64,000 nucleotides of DNA from Setoptus koraiensis. Its lineage: Eukaryota > Arthropoda. Location: assembly GCA_048013815.1 (NCBI GenBank), contig CM106585.1, positions 13,764,001 to 13,828,000 of the forward strand. The letters run 5' to 3'. Position 1 is the first letter of the stretch, and every line of letters begins with the position of its first letter. Below the pieces are notes generated by a model that saw only the letters and a program-made list of their open reading frames with translations, searched no databases and was not told the DNA's origin. Positions 36,901 through 46,434 of this stretch are shown here, piece after piece. Position numbers and translations under genes: made by a program.

Positions 36901-38598
36901 CGCTGTCGCGTTGGGCGATAGCCACTCTCGCGGCCACCTCTCCCGACACTCCCGACACTCCCGACACTCTCGACACGCTCGGGTATCGACGCTCCCGGCC
37001 CGCAAGTCTCGCGGGTCTCGACGCCCCCGGCTTGCGAGTGTCGGGGCCGACACCTGCGCCCGCTCGTTGCCCAGGCCGCTCTCGTTGTCGGGCCGCACTT
37101 GTCGCGCAAATCGAGCCAGTCGAGCAAGATATTTACTCTATTTTGTACGCTGCGATGGTGCCCTCATGTTACGTCGTGCACTTGTTGCACCTGTCATGCC
37201 TCGCTCGCATAATGCAACAATGATCGCTTGTAATGCAATATTAATTGATAATATTGTATTATAAATTATTGTATTATAACTCATAATCTACAAGTTATTG
37301 CATCATGAATTATCGCGCTATCGAGCCAGTCCAGTTCGTGCAAACGTTTGTTTGTTTTTCGCTGAAATTCGCGACTCGGGAGCCGCCACTGCACCGTCGA
37401 TGCTGTGAACATCAACAGTAACAACACTACGCCAACTATAACATCGACGACCATTATGTTCGATTGCACCCGATCATGTCCGACCCGTGGTGCGTCCGTT
37501 ATCCGCCATAACTCGGGCACAACTCGGGTATCACTCAAGTATCACTCGGGTATCACTCGGGTATCACTCAAGTATCACTGGGGTATCAGGGACACAAAGG
37601 ATGGGGGCGAGAGGGGGAGCGGACAAAGAAAAAGAACTCACCTCTAGTTTGTGCGCGTATTCCTCGGTGATGCACTCGTTTCTTCGGCTCAATTCGGCGT
37701 TCTTCACCAGCAACTCCATGCCGTGCACGGCGGCCATTCGAAGCTTCTCCTCTTTCTCTGCCAGCAGAATGTACACGTAATCGAGGCTCGAATCGGGCTT
37801 GTCGCCGTTTGTGTCGGCGGTGCCGTGCGAGCCGTTGGTCGATGGGGCCGCCATTGCGCTGGCTGCCGACTGCTGATTGAATTGATCTGTCGCTTGCAGG
37901 CTCAGTGAGCCGAGGTCGCTGAAGTTGGAGCTGGCAATCGTTTGCTTGTTCAATTGATGAGAATCAACCAGAGTGAGCGAGTTGTGTCCCGACGAGCTGA
38001 GTATTATCTCCTCACTATCGCTTGCCGTGTGTTTCGCCGGAAGTTGTTGTTCGCCACTGTCTGCATTAGTTAACTTGCTGTTTGATTGAACACCGTTGAG
38101 ATCACTTGAGTTGTTGCTGCTGCTGTTGCTGTTGCTGCTAGTGGCCGCTAATCCGCCCGGATCGAAGCCTCCCACGACGCTTGTTTGTGACACATGATGT
38201 TGTTGTTGTTGCTGTTGTTGCACCAGCATTATCTGCTGTTTTCTGGCCAACAATTGGCTCGGGTTAGAGCGGCCTCGACTTCGCGACCGGCTCAACGACT
38301 GTGATGATTTTGCTGTCGGTTCAGTGCCGCTTTGCAGCCGCGACAATCTTGATCTTGAGCTTGTTGCGGCTCGTGTTGCGCCCTCTTCATCGGGCCGCTC
38401 GCCCGCTGTCAAGCTAGTGCGGTCACTCTCACTGTCTGTCCACTCATTCGGCTGATCGCCTGACGGATGCGGCTGGCCAACCTCAACAAACTCAAGCGTG
38501 TGTCTGTCAAGCGATGTGTTTGTTGTTGCGTTGTTGCTGTTCACCTGCGTTGATGATGTTGCTGCCGAGTGACCTGCTCTTTGCTCGATCATTTGCAT
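11491..38598 (-). CDS. BICDL1: BICD family-like cargo adaptor 1 (seven coding exons, 941 aa)
   Basis: Coiled-coil adaptor linking dynein-dynactin to Rab6-type vesicles. Exons in transcript order: 38598-37642, 23373-23224, 17184-17119, 14175-13336, 13225-13084, 12949-12861, 12556-12191 and 11706-11491 (the third to eighth blocks share matched phases). Total 941 codons. The first exon is low-complexity (Ser, Asn and Gln runs) and ends with the CC1-box-like helix LRMAAVHGMELL that contacts dynein light intermediate chain in this family. Next come LLEQEKYALKRSLES, LVQQNQRLTNEL, IQLLSNRKEELERRL, a Ser/Asp motif (SGISADD), LNNVKGLIEEM, and the conserved cargo-end coil RDEAVQRKNNAEIALAKTR to VVQQKGELSQRLAQFEDDM. 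All align in order with vertebrate BICDL1. Start is the first ATG after an in-frame stop. The C-terminal 70 residues are not conserved. The first three introns are 14.3, 6.0 and 2.9 kb; the rest are 110-484 nt. Note that I count eight coding blocks. Confidence 0.9.
14302..14751 (-). CDS. Candidate alternative first exon of BICDL1 (150 codons)
   Basis: An ATG-initiated frame of 150 codons lies only 126 bp upstream (in transcript direction) of the large BICDL1 exon that starts at 14175. It begins MKKFKSLISL, is rich in Ser, Lys and Arg, and includes KEKRRNFKKRFLTF. A possible donor CCT|GTAATT at 14302/14301 leaves the frame in phase 0, exactly the phase of the acceptor at 14175, so the exon could be read directly into AQESEKTVSNQLEQ. 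The result would be a 700-residue isoform without the dynein-binding N-terminus. The donor is weak. The alternative is a separate small gene ending at the stop 14281, which would give 156 residues. No homology is recognised. Confidence 0.5.
17396..17490. repeat. GTT/GTC triplet array in BICDL1 intron
   Basis: Nearly uninterrupted TTG/TCG/TGT triplets. It leaves long open frames in several phases on both strands, which are artefacts. Confidence 0.8.
18743..18806. repeat. Overlapping perfect inverted repeats (17 bp and 13 bp)
   Basis: GCCAATCGGCGCCGATC at 18743-18759 is perfectly complementary to 18775-18791. The loop sequence AAACTTTGATGAG at 18763-18775 is in turn complementary to 18794-18806. 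The two hairpins share bases and exclude each other. Confidence 0.85.
18931..19026. repeat. Tandem 10-mer TTGCGTTCGG/T, about 9.5 copies
   Basis: Head-to-tail copies of a 10-bp unit varying only at its last base or two, in the 6.0-kb BICDL1 intron. Confidence 0.85.
19139..19310. repeat. CAA/CAG/ACG triplet array
   Basis: About 170 bp of triplets reading Gln/Asn/Thr or Val/Leu depending on frame, in a BICDL1 intron. No gene is implied. Confidence 0.85.
20824..20865. repeat. Perfect 19-bp inverted repeat with 4-nt loop
   Basis: TCAGCTGACTTGATCTAAT at 20824-20842 and its exact complement at 20847-20865 flank AATA. It lies in the 6.0-kb BICDL1 intron and does not look like part of a known element. 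Confidence 0.9.
21286..21317. repeat. Perfect 12-bp inverted repeat
   Basis: TGAATATTTAGC at 21286-21297 and its complement at 21306-21317 with an 8-nt loop. Confidence 0.75.
21873..21912. repeat. (CA)n microsatellite
   Basis: About 20 CA dinucleotides in the 6.0-kb BICDL1 intron. Confidence 0.9.
22090..22127. repeat. Perfect 11-bp inverted repeat
   Basis: TCTGCATAGAT at 22090-22100 and its complement at 22117-22127 with a 16-nt loop. Confidence 0.7.
22581..22630. repeat. Five perfect tandem copies of CGTTACGTAA
   Basis: A 10-bp unit repeated five times without change. Each unit contains the octamer TTACGTAA, the ideal site for PAR/E4BP4-type bZIP factors, so the sites fall one helical turn apart. 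The array reads the same on both strands. Diverged half-copies flank it. Confidence 0.9.
24686..24705. repeat. GGCC tandem run
   Basis: About five GGCC tetramers in the 14.3-kb BICDL1 intron. Confidence 0.7.
25188..25229. repeat. 11-bp inverted repeat around a duplicated GC-rich 14-mer
   Basis: CCATATTTGAG at 25188-25198 and its complement at 25219-25229. GGCCCCTGGCGGCC occurs both just upstream and between the arms. Confidence 0.7.
26869..26960. repeat. Tandem 14-mer (ACTGCGACGATTAG), about six copies
   Basis: Nearly perfect head-to-tail 14-bp units in the 14.3-kb BICDL1 intron. Confidence 0.85.
28560..28645. repeat. Tandem repeat around GCAAACTCACAAGCTC
   Basis: Alternating CTCACAAGCTCGCAA and CTGCCAAA segments repeated about three times. 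Confidence 0.7.
28728..28772. repeat. Perfect 18-bp inverted repeat carrying two ACAGGTGAG motifs
   Basis: ACAGGTATCACAGGTGAG at 28728-28745 and its exact complement at 28755-28772 flank a 9-nt loop. Confidence 0.9.
28903..28985. repeat. GTT/GTC/GGT triplet array
   Basis: Triplet run in the 14.3-kb BICDL1 intron. Open frames through it are artefacts. Confidence 0.8.
35554..35625. repeat. Tandem 14-mer (AGCATCAGCTGTCG), about five copies
   Basis: Head-to-tail 14-bp units with a few substitutions; each contains the E-box CAGCTG or the near match CACCTG. Confidence 0.85.
36190..36350. repeat. GTT/GTC/GCT triplet array
   Basis: About 160 bp of triplets in the 14.3-kb BICDL1 intron. A second array of the same kind lies at 36518-36650. 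Confidence 0.8.
36518..36650. repeat. GTT/GCT triplet array
   Basis: Triplet run close to the preceding array and with the same strand bias. Confidence 0.8.
37510..37590. repeat. Imperfect tandem repeat of ACTCGGGTATC
   Basis: About six imperfect copies of an 11-12 bp unit directly downstream of BICDL1 exon 1, inside the first intron. Confidence 0.75.
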
Positions 38599-39852
38599 AT
38601 GACGCAATCTTGATCAGATTACAACTGTTGCTTGCTTGTTTGCCTATTGATTGTTGCTCGCCCGCTATAACTATGAACTTGCGATTGTTGGCCAACTTCC
38701 GGCGACGATATTCACTTGTAAATACTGTGAATAGAATTGTGCTGTAAATAGAGTTACACTGTAAATATAACCACGCTGTAAATAGTGCTGTGAATAGTGC
38801 TGTAAATAGTATTGTAAATGTAGGAGGTCGTTGCGTGTTTGGCCAATGGTGACTTGTTGCAGTTCGAATGCCACAAGCGAGCTGCTGCTCGTCGACTGTC
38901 GGACAATAATGACACAATAATGAGATAGAGAGCGCAAAAAGATTTTCACTAATTAGTGCTTAATGATTGAGATATTTTTGGAGAGTGTTGGTGTGCCGAG
39001 TGACTGGCGCGACAATTAGCACCATGTTTGTCGTTGTTTGCGCTAGCCGGTGTTACATCGAGCGGGTGTTTGGTTGCACGATGACGACAGTAAAATCACG
39101 CTAATATCACAGCAATAACACAATATATCTGTCAGCAAATTGTTGCCACTGACACGACATAACACTAACAGAGAGATATGACATAACATTGACAGAGATA
39201 CGACAGCCTCTCAACGACAGAGACAGAGACAAAGACAAAGAGCGAGTGAGCCATAAATAAATAATTTGCCGCTGATGCTGTTGTGATGCTCACATGAGCC
39301 TGTGCCCATGATAATCATAAATCATCATCATTGATTATTACGTAACAATAACAAACACACACAGTTGTGGTATTACAAGCCATAACATTGTTGCTGTTGG
39401 CTGCTTATTTTGTTTTCGCTAACAATTGTAAGACATTGTACATTGGGTATTATGTAAGTTGTAATAATAATAATACAAATACAAACGAATAATACAAAGT
39501 GTTGTTTACAATGACATAATACCGCCGGTGGCTGACATTGCAGCGTGAGTCATAGCCGGCGACAAGTGCAACAGCAAGTGCCACAACAAGTGCAGAGCTC
39601 GCCGGCCGACACTGGCCACTGACAACGTCATTCAAGAACGGCCAGCGCCGGCGATTTACGTGACGCTAATGAGGCCATCAACATGGGCCAACAATGGCCG
39701 CCGACAGGCAACACAACACGACACATTGACAGCCGATTCTTTTGCGGTCAGCTGATTGGCTTGCGCCGCCGGCCATTTCATGCGATTCCGGCCGTCGACT
39801 CCGACTGTCGATTCTGGCTGCGAATTTCGCAGTCTCGATTGCGGCCTTTCGC

Positions 39853-39908
39853 AGACACGGCCGGCGAGACACGGCCGGCGAGACGCGGCCGGCGAGACGC
39901 GGCCGGCG
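39853..39908. repeat. Tandem 14-mer (GACGCGGCCGGCGA), four copies
   Basis: GC-rich 14-bp units differing at one or two positions. Confidence 0.85.
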
Positions 39909-40786
39909 AACAGCTCGAAAACGCATCGGGTTTGAGCTGGAGCCATGCAAACTAGCCGGCTCAGCCGCCATTGTCTGGCCGCCAATGACAGATATTGTTG
40001 TGCGACCGTTGACCACTAATCACTGCGATGGTCGGCGATAACTGACCAACTGTCAGTGCGAAAGTGTGCCCATCGACATATCTCGTGAGTGCCGGTGCTT
40101 CATCGGTTGCGCGAATCGTTTGGCCGGCGTTCGGCCGTCATTTGGCCGTCGCTCGGCCGCCACTGACCACTGGCCACAGGCTTCTATTGTCCGCCGGTGG
40201 CTAGAAAGCGTTCTTTTCTTTGGCCAATTCTGCGGCGATCGACGCCGCGAAACAATTGGCGCGAAGCGTTCGCACACTTGGCGGCGAACGAAGCCGAGAG
40301 TCGCATGAGCGAGGGCGGATCTCGCTTCCATCGCTTGTCTCGTCTCTTTCGCCGGCCAGATTGGCCGGCCTGATTGCGGGACGCTCGAGTGTGTCGGACG
40401 ACGCGCCCGATGGAAGCCGCCCGAAGATGCGCCGAGCGAGCGGCGGGCGGGCGACCAGTTAGCGCGATGAATGGCGGCCGAAGTGCGAAATGGCGGCCGG
40501 CGCGCTGAATGGATCGGCCGAATTGAGTCGCTTCGAATTGTTCACAACAAACGCTCGACGAACGCTCAACAAACGAGAATTAATGGCTCAAGGCCCCGTT
40601 GCGCCGGCTGGCCGGCCGACCGAGCGACCGGGCCAACAAAGATCAAATTGCAATCAGTTGCAGCCGACGCTCTGATGCGGCGGACGGACCGTGATTTGAA
40701 ACGGTGCCAATTGTGCGCCAAACGGGCGGCCAGACGTCAGCACATGGCTCGGTGTGCCACTGGGAGCGGTCAGCTGGGCTCATTTG

Positions 40787-40804
40787 CTCACCTGTACAGG
40801 TGAG
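40787..40804. repeat. Perfect 18-bp palindrome CTCACCTGTACAGGTGAG
   Basis: Self-complementary without any loop; it consists of two facing copies of the 9-mer ACAGGTGAG that is over-represented in this region. Confidence 0.9.
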
Positions 40805-41265
40805 TGAGCGGCTTGCCGACAGTGTGTGAGCTGTTATCAATATTTGGCGGCACCGTTGCGCAAGAGCGTGATTAATTGCCACTTTTTCATCATTGTCGAG
40901 TCGTCGAGAGCCGTTTTAGAGCCGTTCGAGCGCCGTTCGAGACGAGAGAGTGTGGGCCAACTCTCTCTCTCTCGCTCTGTCCGTCGCAGTCGCACGTCAC
41001 CGGCGCACAATGGGCGCTCTGCATGGATAATCCACTGTAAAACTGGCAACAAAATACTCGCAAACTCTCGCAACGGGCCGGCGCTGGCCAACTGGCCAAC
41101 GAGCCCATCTTGTGCGACTCGGCCAGCCAAAACAGGGATAAAAAGATGATTGATTGCGATCACTTAATTGATCTCCGGCTGCCGCTGCTTTTGTGCCGGC
41201 CACAAGCGGCTTCGCGAGGCCGCCTCAACAGCAAATCAATTTCATCATGTGCAGCTATTTTTATC

Positions 41266-41304
41266 AATCACACCATATATGTTATACAAATATATGGTGT
41301 GATT
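41266..41304. repeat. Perfect 15-bp inverted repeat
   Basis: AATCACACCATATAT at 41266-41280 and its complement at 41290-41304 with a 9-nt loop. Confidence 0.85.
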
Positions 41305-41690
41305 CGGGCCGATTGGCCGGCGTGAGAGCAGCGGGTCGCCGCGGCGGCGCCGTCTCTCGGTGGTCCGCTCACAAATATTATACAATAAATATTTTATACG
41401 TTGGCGCGATGGTTGCGGGCTGGCCCATTTCGGCTCGGCAGCCAATCTCTGTCAATGTCAGTGGAATGCGACCGATCGACTTGACAAGTGCGAGTGTCGT
41501 CGCATTAATTGACAGTTTGTATCCCGACCAGCAATGACAATCTCATCGACGGGAGTCGCTCTCTCAGCTGATGGCTCGGCTTGAGTGTGTGCATTTGTCC
41601 GGTCGCAAACGGCACAACAAATCGCGGCTCGAATTACGTAACTGGCGCAACACAAACTGGCGTCGCTAATGGATTGCGGAGCAGTCAGTG

Positions 41691-41789
41691 TTGTTGGCAC
41701 AAGTTGGCGTCTATGTTGTCGGCACAAGTTGGCGTCTATGTTGTCGGCACAAGTTGGCGTCTATGTTGTCGGCACAGAATGGCGTCTGG
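41691..41789. repeat. Tandem 25-mer, four copies
   Basis: Unit TTGTCGGCACAAGTTGGCGT plus CTATG. The first three copies are nearly identical; the last is diverged. Confidence 0.85.
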
Positions 41790-42290
41790 CTGGGTAATTA
41801 GCGATAATTAGCGCGCGATACACCGATGCGGTGTGACTTTGGGCCAACAGGCGAGCGGCGGCGGCGGCCAAAAATAAGAAGCCAAAATGTATTAACAGTG
41901 CAGGCCAAATAATGAGCCAATAAGGCAATTACAGTCGGCATAACGGTTGCCCCATTCGCCGGCTCTCCACCACAGTGGTCATATAATTTATATTATATAA
42001 ATGATGGTCGTGCCCGTTGCGTCAGTATGCGCGCCAGCAAGCTATCCAGCTCGGATAATCCAGCTGGCAACTTGTCAGTGTGTCGTGTGTGTGTGTGTGT
42101 GAGCGGCCATTGTCGCCCAACTGTGCAGAATCGCCATTCGTAATTGTCGAGACAGATTGTGCAAACTCACTAATTATTATTTGTGTGCTTAATTATTGAA
42201 TTCAATAATATCATGATGATGACGGCGACGACGACGACTCACTGCAACTGTTATTATGAGCCAGCAAACGGCGCTGGCAAGCTAGCTTGT

Positions 42291-42328
42291 CGCCCAGTTA
42301 CAGCTAGCTGGCCAGCTGTAACTGGGCG
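42291..42328. repeat. Perfect 15-bp inverted repeat
   Basis: CGCCCAGTTACAGCT at 42291-42305 and its complement at 42314-42328 with an 8-nt loop. Confidence 0.85.
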
Positions 42329-44667
42329 ACCGCTGCCAGCATTGGGCATAAGCCGGCCGGAGTGCCGATTGGGCAATCGTGACTTGGGACACTGTCCACA
42401 GTGCAAATCGGATATTTATTAGTCAGTCACCTTGACTAAGCCTCGCCAACTGTCCATCGCCGCTCGCAAGCAAATGAATTATTTACAACGGCGGCCAATG
42501 TCCAGTTCCTAGTTTCAGTTCGGTTGTGCCCGTCGCCGGCGCACACACGACTCTCACTGGCAATTTACATCTCTCTCTATGTCTATCTCGGGCCGTCTCG
42601 TATCTGTCGGCCGTCTCGTATCCGACCGCTGGCCAGTCATATCTGGCTGCCAGACATGATAGGGCCACAACCGGCGAATGGGCGAGCCGGCCGGACATGT
42701 GACCATCGCAACGCAGCCGGCACAAAATATCCGAAATTGAGAGCAACGGTGCAAATAATCAAAGCGCCGCCATCACGATTGGCTGTGCGAGCGGGCCGTC
42801 TCGGCAACAATCGTTGCATAATAAATATATTACATGTGCCAGTGGTGGGGATTATCGCTCGATTGCTCAAAACTTTTGAGTCAAAACTATTGAGCCGAAA
42901 GGCAGCGACGGCCAGACAGGTGGTAGCCCCCAGTTCTGGCCAACTGGTGGCGCTTATCGCGGCGCACAAACACATTTGGCCGGACTAAGCTGTGTCGGCG
43001 ACGATGTCATCGGATGAAGTGAGAAATTATCCGCTTCGCCCTGTGCCTTCGCCCGACAGAGGGCTTGCTGATTGAACTGGCCGAAACTGACAATGATTGT
43101 GAGCCCGCGACGATGACCGATGCAACGAACGGCCGCAATTACACTCTTGCCACGCCATATCACTGCCATATCACCGCCGTATGGCTGCCATATCACCGCT
43201 ACATGGCTGCGATATCGCGCGGTAACACGCCGGCGCTCACTAATGGATATTTGCGCCCCGCTCTGGCAAATTAGCTTTTCGTGCAATCGTGACAAAGGCA
43301 CGACACAATCGGCCAGACGGGCCCGGGTCGCGGCCCGGACACCGCCGGATCGCTCATATAATCGCAGCATTTATCGCGCTGTCCATCGTGGACGAATCGT
43401 CTCGTTTGTTTCGTCTGGCGCGTCAACTCACCCAAATGTCGAAATGGTATTTTTGGCGCTTCTTGTCTCGATTGTGACGGTTCTTTCGGGCGCCGATTTG
43501 CGTGTCTTGAGGCTCTTGAATTTGCAATTCACTTTCAGCTTTCACCTTTGTCTTGCATGGATCTTCTGGTCGGTGCCGGTGCTTCGTTAGGTGGCTTGCG
43601 TGGCTACTGTATTGATTGATTCTTGCAAGTTCTTGCTGCTGGCGAAGGCGTTCAAATGGCTGTTCCTGCTGATCACATTGATCATTGATTCTCGTTGTTT
43701 GCGTCCACAAACAAACCGGAAAAAAACAAACTGCCTGTCGAATTGACTGTCGATGTGTCGATGATCTTGGGGCTCGTTCGCGCACAAACACACGAGCAAG
43801 TCGAGAGAAACACTGACGACGAGCGGTGAAAATAATCAAATTAATGATCGCACTCTATTGTTTCAGACACAATTCACGTCACGTCGCGGTTGCCGTTTCT
43901 CTTGAAGTTGGTGCGTTTGTGGTTGTCGTTGTTGCGACTGTAGTTGTCGTTGTTGTGGCTGTTGTTGCTGCCGGCTGCCTAGGAATGGCTTGGTGGTTCG
44001 CGTTGTGCAAGCTGCGTTGCTCGGCGCTACATGTTCCAAGGATAAAATGAACGCAAAAAGTGTCCCCTTCCACGAAAACCGTGTTGTTGTCGTTCGCTCG
44101 TTGTTGCTGTTCGCTCGTTGTTGTTGTTGTCGCGATTGTGAGTAATGGTTAACTGTAAACAAGTCACTGTTTTCTTGCACTACATAAACATCACACACTC
44201 AGTGACTCGCTCTCGAGCTACCTGGCTCAATTGCTCAATGGCTGGCTGACGCGATAAAACCCGGTGTGTGAATGAGAATATCGCTTGCCGGCTGTTGTCG
44301 TTGTTCAGTCGTCTAGGCAATCACGGACTTGCAAGACTCACTGTTTCAATTGCGCAAAGCTATACACACAGGTGAGGCAAAGTCGTCATCGTAGACGCCG
44401 TCAACGTAGCCTGAGCTGGCTCATACTTAACAGGGTTGAGCTAACGTTGCCAGTTGCCATGCCAACTACAATTGACTCACCTGTGCGCGAACAACACCAT
44501 AAAGTAACACAAACTGCGTCCCTCTGCCCCCCACCCCATCCCCTCCCATTAGGTTTTCATTTGTAAACAACATTTGAAGAATACAGTAGTGCCCTCTGAC
44601 GCAATTCAGACGCACAATAACTCGTCGGATATTACCGGTAAAAAAGTAAAGTTAAAGTTAAAGTAAA

Positions 44668-45661
44668 GGTAAAGTTGCAACTAGAGGATATGATCAGAGA
44701 ATTGATGGGTTATTCGCTGAAGTATGAGCCAAACACGATCAGTTCATTCATGGAGGAGCTGTCCAAAATAGATTTAGTGGGTATGAACACGGGAAATATT
44801 ATTGAACTTTTGGCCAAATTTGATTATCTATTGTCGGCATTTGGCGGTCATGACGCGAATAAATCAAGAGAAGCTGCAGTCAAAGCCATACAAATCTTTA
44901 ATAAAATGAAAAATAAAGCAAAAGACAAACAACAGCCTAGTCAAACCAACTGGTCAGATGTTGGCGGTATGAGCGAAGTAAAAAAGCAGATAGCCGACGC
45001 CATTCAACTACCTAATGATTATCCTCAGCTGAGGCGTCAAAGTGAGGAGAACATTCGCAATGTATTCCAGAAGGCAAGAGAACAGGCACCGAGTGTGATA
45101 TTTTTTGACGAATTTGACTCCTTAGCTCCGAATCGAGGAGCTAAGGAGTCTTCTCTGTTATGCCGAAATGGGCGGCATAACAGAGAATGACAATCAAGTA
45201 TTCGTTATTGGCGCAACCAATCGTATTGATCTTATTGACAAAAATTTCCTCAGGCCCGGAAGATTTGACAGAGTGATAGAGGTGCCCCTTCCCAGAGATT
45301 CCAAGACAAGATTAGCTATATTGGAGGCAATTACGAGGAAGATGTCTCTCAGCGATGATGTTGACTTGACAGAGATCGAAGAGAAGTGTCCCCCAGCAAT
45401 GAGCGGAGCGGATCTATATTCTTTGTGCGCCAATGCAATGAAAATGTCCCTAATGAATTGTGTCCAACAAATAACTAGCGGTCTGAAAAGTGAATCCGAA
45501 TGTGATATTGTAATCAGCCAAGAAGACCTTATGAAGGCTCTCGGCGAATTTATTAAGTGAGTTAATAGACTAAAGAATTATCTTTTTTTTTTCTGTTTGC
45601 CACCGGCGCTGGATTATATCAAAGGAGGAGGAGGAGGTGTCATTCGATGAAAATTTATGAT
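44668..45661 (+). pseudogene. Recent partial duplicate of PEX6, broken
   Basis: This segment is almost identical to 47894-49041, covering the C-terminal half of PEX6 and its immediate 3' flank, so the copy is young. It lacks 129 nt (source 48260-48388; 43 codons, in frame) that encode the Walker A motif GPPGTGKT; the join shows GTC microhomology. Farther on, 52 nt of source (48489-48540) are replaced by about 26-29 nt of inverted local sequence. That breaks the frame, leaving one open part ending near 45190 and another opening near 45168. There is no start codon or promoter of its own; a (TAAAG)n-like run lies just upstream at 44645-44665. Its 3' end stops 6 bp before the F-box gene's stop codon. 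Confidence 0.9.
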
Positions 45662-45666
45662 ACGGG

Positions 45667-46434
45667 CTATTCGTCCTCATCAGAGGAATAATTAAACCTA
45701 TTGTCGAAATAGATTTTTGGCGTTTCAAGCTGTGGAATATCTTCCTTATCCTTATAACCCTCCAAGATGATGCACTCAAGTTTAGGGCAGCTGGCGATTA
45801 CCTTGTCAAGGGATCTTCTAGAGTCTAGAGAAGCTGACAACACTTCAAGCTTCGGACACGCACATATAAAATCTAGAGCTTCTTCATGTTTGAACGACCC
45901 TGTCACATTGAGCGATTGCATAATGTATTCCTCGTTGGCGACAGAAATGCGTTGCTCGCTAATAAATGACATGTCCAGATGGAGAAGTCTTGATTTGACC
46001 TCAGGCAACAGCCTACTTAACTCATTCTGGCTGTCCGAATGTATCCCAGCAATCACGAGCGTAGTTACGTGGCGACACTTTGTCACCAGATTAAATAGTT
46101 CTGATGGAGCGAAAAACATAAACGCTAACTCCAAATGCGTCAACATGGGACAATAGTCACTCAAGTAGCGGTGCGAGTTCGTGACGAGTTTGTGCCGCAC
46201 CAAATTGAAGAGGCTGACTTTTCTCAAATTCGGAAGTTTCATGAGAAGTGACCCCAAGGTCGTGATGTCCATAGGCGTTAGAAGATTTCTCCAGCAGAGT
46301 TCCTGCAGTCTGCTGAAATGATCGGCGACCAGCAAGTTCATTCTTTTTGATACCAGTGAAAGACGGCCACAGTCGTTCAAATTATTCAAATAGCTGATGA
46401 TCTTCAGCAAAAGCTCGTTGGGTAATTTATCCAT
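45667..46434 (-). CDS. F-box protein with leucine-rich-like repeats (255 aa)
   Basis: Residues 1-40 (MDKLPNELLLKIISYLNN and following) form a clear F-box, which binds Skp1 and makes the protein a likely substrate receptor of an SCF ubiquitin ligase. The rest carries irregular leucine-rich repeats (for example LPNLRKVSLFNL, CPMLTHLELAF, CPKLEVLSASL, CPKLECIILEG) and ends in an acidic tail, YSSDEDE. It is single exon. F-box/LRR proteins evolve quickly, so I cannot name an ortholog. It is convergent with the broken PEX6 copy and divergent from intact PEX6, sharing a 580-bp upstream region. Confidence 0.85.
   Translation of the reverse strand: MDKLPNELLLKIISYLNNLNDCGRLSLVSKRMNLLVADHFSRLQELCWRNLLTPMDITTLGSLLMKLPNLRKVSLFNLVRHKLVTNSHRYLSDYCPMLTHLELAFMFFAPSELFNLVTKCRHVTTLVIAGIHSDSQNELSRLLPEVKSRLLHLDMSFISEQRISVANEEYIMQSLNVTGSFKHEEALDFICACPKLEVLSASLDSRRSLDKVIASCPKLECIILEGYKDKEDIPQLETPKIYFDNRFNYSSDEDE

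Larger units (their letters stand above)
38599..44667. other. 6-kb gene-free stretch upstream of BICDL1
   Basis: No gene is supported. The stretch has the same texture as the BICDL1 introns: short tandem repeats, perfect palindromes and GGCC-rich runs. It should hold the BICDL1 promoter and any 5'UTR exons. A minus-strand open segment of about 250 bp ends at a good donor, TTTGG|GTGAGT (43432/43431), and is the best candidate for a non-coding first exon, but nothing else confirms it. Confidence 0.6.

Noticed and set aside
43423-43839. 138-codon minus-strand frame as a gene
   Set aside because: No homology recognised; at best part of a non-coding exon.
190-44667. Search for retroelements or DNA transposons
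   Set aside because: No reverse transcriptase, integrase, transposase, long terminal repeat or terminal inverted repeat with target duplication could be seen.
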